In this document: positions 59,281 to 64,000 of the stretch, piece after piece
Layout: each line of letters begins with the position of its first letter
Numbering within the stretch: position 1 is the first letter of the stretch
Translations under genes and position numbers: made by a program
Notes under the pieces: generated by a model
Databases searched by the model: none
The model's input: only the letters and a program-made list of their open reading frames with translations
What the model was told of the DNA's origin: nothing
NCBI RefSeq assembly: GCF_018812025.1
Contig: NC_063062.1
Span: forward strand, 37,001,228 to 37,065,227
Length of the DNA stretch: 64,000 nucleotides
Origin: Megalobrama amblycephala
Taxonomy: Eukaryota > Chordata > Actinopteri > Cypriniformes > Xenocyprididae
Direction: 5' to 3'

Positions 59281-59433
59281 AAAATAAAGTGTTACTATGT
59301 TACATGCATAATTGCATGCAACTAACCCTAAACCAAACCCTATAGTAAGTACATGTAGTTACTTAATATTACTCAGTACTTAAATGTATAATTTCAGTGT
59401 AACAAAGACACCTTAAAGTAAAGTGTAACCCCA
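59281..59433. mobile_element. Short palindromic MITE (AAAGTGTTAC / GTAACA...AAAGTGTAACCCC type)
   Basis: AAATAAAGTGTTACTATG at the left is loosely mirrored by TTAAAGTAAAGTGTAACCCC at the right, with AGTAAGTACATGTAGTTACTTA between. This is a common fish MITE pattern, decayed here. Confidence 0.5.
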
Positions 59434-59593
59434 AAAAAATCACTTTTGATTCAATGTGCCATTTCTTTGTGAAATTTACTAGCAATTGAAATTGTGAAAT
59501 TTGAAGGGAAAATTGTTTCTACACCAATTTTTTTCAGTGCACGGAATTGAAGAAAACTGATTTAAATAATGCAATGATGCTTTAACTGTGTAG

Positions 59594-60422
59594 TTTATAG
59601 ACCTCTTTGGAGCAGACGTCACAATTACGTCACTTGCAGCTGCGCGCGCATAGTGGTTGCAGAAAAATAGCGGTAGCAATTGGAGGAAAATCTGCAAAAT
59701 CCACAGAATAAGAGAAAAACGTTTTGTTGTGCCTCTGGATGTTGGAATCGGAATGCAAAAAAAAATATAGTCTTCATTTTTAAAGAAAACCATCATTGAA
59801 AACGTCCTTTGAAGCTAAACGGAGATGTTTCACAGACTGGACTGATGACACCTGCAAGGATTAGTCTACTATTAAAGCAGGAATGTGATGTAAACAGTAA
59901 GTCTACATAATATTCACATATGCAACTAAGAGGACATACATACATAGCAGTTACAGCATGAAATAATATTTAAAGCTATAACATTTTACATAGATAACTT
60001 TTAAACATAGTCTATACAATTTTTATTTCACAATTCTGACTTTTTTTCTTGCATTTGCGTGTTTATGACTCCCAGTTCGGCCATTATAACTTGCAATTGT
60101 GAGTTTATTTCACAATTCTGAGGGGAAAAAAGTCAGAATTGTGGGATAAATTGCAATTCAGAAAAGACAGGATAACGAGTACGTTATATCTCACAGTTCT
60201 GTTTTTCTTTGTAAGAAATGCGATATATAAACTCAGGTTTGCGAGAAATAAAAGTCAGAATTGTGAGATATAAACTCGAAATGAACTTTTTTTAATTCTT
60301 TTATTTCGTGGCTTCCATAGACTGCTACTGCTCAACTGTCATTTTCTGCAACCAGGTAGGCTCCGCCCATAAAAAAAACATCATCGCTGTTTGCAAACAC
60401 CAAATTGGTCTATAGCCTGTTA
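59594..60422 (+). mobile_element. Decayed element with THAP-like coding remnant
   Basis: The ends TTATAGACCTCTTTGGAG and CAAATTGGTCTATAG are loosely inverted. At about 59729-59795 one frame reads CCASGCWNRNAKKNIVFIFKE, which fits the start of a C2CH THAP zinc finger (C..GC.NR...K). It then breaks, and the AATTGTGAG repeat occupies 60010-60290. THAP domains occur in P-element-type transposases, which would suit an old DNA transposon. The match is short. Confidence 0.4.
60010..60292. repeat. Degenerate AATTGTGAG/AATTCTGA repeat, copy 3
   Basis: The same phrase set as 17826-18135: TTGCAATTGTGAGTTTAT, CAATTCTGAGG, AGTCAGAATTGTGAGATA. Present in both orientations. Confidence 0.75.
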
Positions 60423-60424
60423 AC

Positions 60425-62268
60425 TTGGCACACTTTCCATCACGTCTTTTAATAATCATCATAAATCAGGTATTAAAAGCTTAAACACTCAAAATTCATA
60501 TGAAATCAGACATTGTGTTACAATTCTTTAAAAAACCTTAAAACCTTTAAGCAGCTTAATTTTTGTGATATCAACTTCAAATTTGGAATAACACAGCAAT
60601 TTAGAGTTTAATTAAATTGTAAAATATATATTTTGTATAAAAATGCAAAAATGTTTAGCTTTACAGTAAACCTAAACTTCTATAACTTGTGAAGTGGTTT
60701 CACTTAAGCAATAATAGTTATAAAAAAGAGACCAACCTTCAAAGCATTCATCAATTACGGCCATTTAAGTTCAGATCTGTGCTCAAATAACAGGTCAAAT
60801 ATATTTAAATATAATTGAAATGATATAACCAAAACCAACATGCATCTTTCACATTCTAAATTGTCGGCAGCAGCTGCGGGTGACTTGTGCTCTGACTCAT
60901 CGTCTTGTTGACATACTCAAGATGCACAAACTAATTCGAAGTAACAGTCTATTTGCTGCTATCTACATCAACCTAAAACATCCATTTTCGTATTTAAGTG
61001 GATAAAAGACAGAAATATTTGTAATTTCCCTAAAAACCCTTGACATTCCCAGCCCTGTATATTCATATATTTTGAGATATTAAAGAGATTTTAACCCTGT
61101 AAAGCCTACTGTATCAATTGATACATATATTTCTAAGGCCTCTAAGTGATCAAAACTTTGCTGATAAACGTGTCATCTTCATTAGGGTCTTTTAGTATAA
61201 TTGTACTAACGACCACCTTCAGCTTTATGCTGTGAAATCTTTATTGATTTACTTACTTTTCAAGGTGAACACCTACTGGACTGAAGCAACTTCTGTTTAC
61301 TTCAATATCCATACATCATTCTTTAGAAAAGTATCAGATATGATCATCATCTTTTGAGGAAGTCTTATTTGTTCATCTCCCAATCTTAATTGTATTGCAT
61401 TGCATTAAATTGCATTGCATAAAATATCAGCATCTGCATTAAATTACATATGTTTGCTCAGATTAGGCCTCTGAATAAAACTGAGCTGATGTTTCCTCCA
61501 TATTCTCTCTATATCATACTACACGAGCCATACAAACCTGCTGTATCAAATATGCCGCTCAACAAAAAACACAAACTCTGTTACTTGCTCTAAAAGAGAT
61601 GGACCTGTCTGCTCTTTCACGTTGGCTGGCCAGTCCCACTTTGATCCAAAGCTGCCTCCATCCAGCAGGAGACTCAATTTGCTGGAGATTATGGGAAGGC
61701 TTTGGTGAAGCCAGAGGCCTGTTAACCGTCCCTCTCTCGCTGCAGCTCGGCCAAACCGGGCAGGAGGAATCAGCCTCGTGGTCAGGGCAGAAGAGAAACC
61801 AGCAGCCAAACCCTGGCTTACTTTACCCTCTTTCAAAGACCCATTTCCATTTTCTCCTGACCTCATTTCCTTTGCTCAAATTAATTTCTTAAATTAATGA
61901 GTGTCACCTTAGGAATGAGAACGTCTTCAGAGAGGTCTGACGACGCTGCGCTCGATAACGTTAACGTCAGCCCTGTGTGATTACATAACGATTATAAGAT
62001 AACAACCCCTTGACTTCAAAAACCCCCTTCAAAAGGCTTTTTTTTGGTGTGATAACTGAAGGCCAACAGCAAACAAGCCCGGAGCTACGAAACACTGTGA
62101 GCTTCCAGCTTCATTACACCTTCTCCAGACTTGTTCAAGGTGGTATTGACCGCCTCATCATGCTGGTAAAAGCCATGGATTAGCTCCCACTTCGGCTCAC
62201 ACTGGGTCCTCAATCTCTAGTGGCCATTAGAGGCATCCTGGATGCCGAGGCAAAGATTTTCACTTGAC
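60425..62268. other. Intronic sequence, no exon established
   Basis: Mostly AT-rich. The part 61585-61860 is GC-richer and non-repetitive with open frames of about 100 codons on both strands, neither recognisable; it could be a conserved non-coding element. Confidence 0.4.
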
Positions 62269-62269
62269 T

Positions 62270-62345
62270 TAAAAGGAATAGTTCACCTAAAAATGAAAAT
62301 TGTGCCATCATTTACTCACTCTCATGTCGATTCCAAGCCTGTATG
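62270..62345. mobile_element. Left end of a TTAA-type MITE
   Basis: AAAAGGAATAGTTCACCTAA, GAAAATTGTGCCATCATTTAC and TCACTCTCATG match the left-end pattern of the common fish TTAA MITE. The right half is not seen. Confidence 0.65.
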
Positions 62346-62547
62346 CACTCTTCATTCTTCAATAAAACACATTTTAAAGAAACAAAAAAGCTCTAAAAAC
62401 AGCAAAAAAGCATGTGGTACTGTAAGTGGTCCATATGAATCATGCACTATATTCTAAATGTTCAATAGCTTTAACTTTAATACAAATTAACCTAAATTGA
62501 GAGTATTTGTCAGTGTTGAGTAGTACAAAAAAATTGTCCCTCCTTTT

Positions 62548-62714
<167 letters not shown>

Positions 62715-62942
62715 AAAAATAAATGACCATTTTCTACACTGATTTTAGTGCTCTGATTTGAACGCTCTGTTTTAAGGGGCGTGTCTGCTGTGAGACTTCA
62801 GTGTAAACGCCCACTGCTGTGATTGGCTGACATATTTACATATGAAATAAGTATTACATGTGGAACCATCTTGAATACTTTTACTATGTTTTTACTATTA
62901 TAGGTGTCGAGATTAACAAATGTTGAAAAGTGTTGCATTATA

Positions 62943-63412
62943 CCCTCAAAAAATGCTGGGTTAAAAACAACCCAAGTTGGGTTGAAAATGGACAAACCCT
63001 GTGACTGGGTTGTTTTGACCCAGCAGTTGGGTTAAATGTTTACCTAACGTGCTAGGGAGTTTGAAAATGAAAATGAACCCAAAATATTTTGGAAATTAAA
63101 AATCAGACACATAATCACTAGAGGCAACAATAATAATCAAAAGGTGAACATTTATTAATAAGCAATTTAATAAATGTTTATTGTTTAATTATTATTTGTT
63201 AAACTTATTAATAAATGTTAATTTCCATCCTATTTTGGGTTCATTTTAAGCAAGCGGTACAGTAATTTTTAAACAATAGTTGAGTTAAATAAAACTACTC
63301 AGCAGGTTGAGCAAACGTTTGACCCAGTCGCTGGGTTAAAACAACTCAATTGCTGTGTTTGTCTATTTTCAACCCAACCTGGGTTGTTTTTAACCCAGCG
63401 TTTTTTAGAGTG
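62943..63412 (-). mobile_element. Palindromic TA-MITE copy 9 (470 bp)
   Basis: Flanked by TA (62941-62942 and 63413-63414). Starts CCCTCAAAAAATGCTGGG and ends CAGCGTTTTTTAGAGTG. The centre reads CAACAATAATAATCAAAAGG, opposite to copies 4 and 8. The left arm has a short deletion after GTGCTAGGGAG. Confidence 0.93.
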
Positions 63413-63673
63413 TATGTAGATCTGTTCCCATCACATGAAAGGTTGCAGTGATGAGCATTGAGCAGCAATGCAATTTCTGCACTAGTGTTTTCACCATAAC
63501 TAAAATGCAAACATGATGTAAATACAGTATTTAGAATGAACACTGTTACTATGATGTGGCGTTGCTGTCGGATCCATATCATAAAAGTCTGTTTGCAAAA
63601 AGTCTGTTTGCGACAGAATTACCAAATAATCCACAGTGAAATGTACTGAATACAAACAAATAATGCTCTGCTA

Positions 63674-64000
63674 CCCTCTAAAAAATGTTGGGTTAAAAAC
63701 ATCCCAAGTTTGGTTTGAAAATGGACAAACCCAGCGGTTGGGTTAAATGTTTGCCCACCATGTTGGACAATTTTATTTAACCCAACTATTGTTTAAAAAT
63801 TGCTAAATGTCTGGCTTAAAATGAACCCAAAATATGTTGGAAATTAAAAATCAGACACATAATTACTAGAGCCAACAATAATAATCAAAAGGTGAACATT
63901 TATTAATAAGCAATTTAATTATTATTCATTAAACTTATTAATGAATGTTCATTTCCAACATATTTTGGGTTCATTTTAAGCAAGTAATACAGTAATATTT
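63674..64000 (-). mobile_element. Palindromic TA-MITE copy 10, cut by window end
   Basis: It follows TA (63672-63673) with CCCTCTAAAAAATGTTGGG and runs through the centre in the same orientation as copy 9. The right arm continues beyond base 64000. Confidence 0.93.

Noticed and set aside
61546..61892. Opposing ~100-codon ORFs in a GC-richer patch
   Set aside because: Both strands are open simply because of composition; no family resemblance and no paired splice sites.

Overview
This window looks like teleost fish nuclear DNA, most likely from a cyprinid. The signs are AT-rich sequence without compact coding, many Tc1-like elements, TA-, TTAA- and 8-bp-TSD-flanked non-autonomous DNA transposons, tRNA-derived SINE pieces, long (TA)n, (GATA)n and (CCAT)n microsatellites, and several repeats I recognise from zebrafish/carp-type genomes. 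The species call is inference from repeat content. There is no prokaryotic gene organisation.

Only one host coding exon is well supported: 49744-49887 on the + strand. It encodes the first 48 residues of a protein resembling INSYN1 (inhibitory synaptic factor 1, formerly C15orf59). It ends in a phase-0 GTAAGG donor and is preceded by a GC-rich 5' leader (about 47.7-49.74 kb) that probably contains one or two small 5'UTR introns. The remaining coding exon is not visible before base 64000, so the first coding intron is at least 14.1 kb or the gene is incomplete here.

Left of the gene (1-47.6 kb) is a gene-poor flank of repeats and unremarkable unique sequence. It holds a Tc1-like transposon at 3.8-5.4 kb whose transposase is open but has its DNA-binding region out of frame. 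It also holds two other Tc1-like relics: 14.7-15.24 kb, with the second catalytic Asp motif deleted, and 26.9-27.23 kb, an internal deletion joining N- and C-terminal codons. Other landmarks are a 1.15-kb tetranucleotide cluster (7.56-8.72 kb), an antisense tRNA-Pro-like sequence with CCA (16.23-16.30 kb), an 840-bp TA-flanked element (25.7-26.5 kb), a 13-bp minisatellite of about 62 units (29.47-30.28 kb), and nested transposons at 35.8-37.6 kb and 43.3-44.8 kb. Some GC-richer, apparently non-repetitive stretches (27.5-27.84, 31.78-32.78, 45.84-46.13 kb) are candidates for conserved regulatory DNA.

Right of the exon (50-64 kb), the putative intron is packed with at least eight copies of one TA-flanked, almost fully palindromic MITE; two further partial copies lie near 12.1 and 13.6 kb. 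One intronic copy has grown a tandem array of about 24 units of 22 bp from its own arm. I found no coherent new multi-gene system. The most notable structure is this cluster of hairpin-forming MITEs and the minisatellite derived from it inside a neuronal gene's intron.
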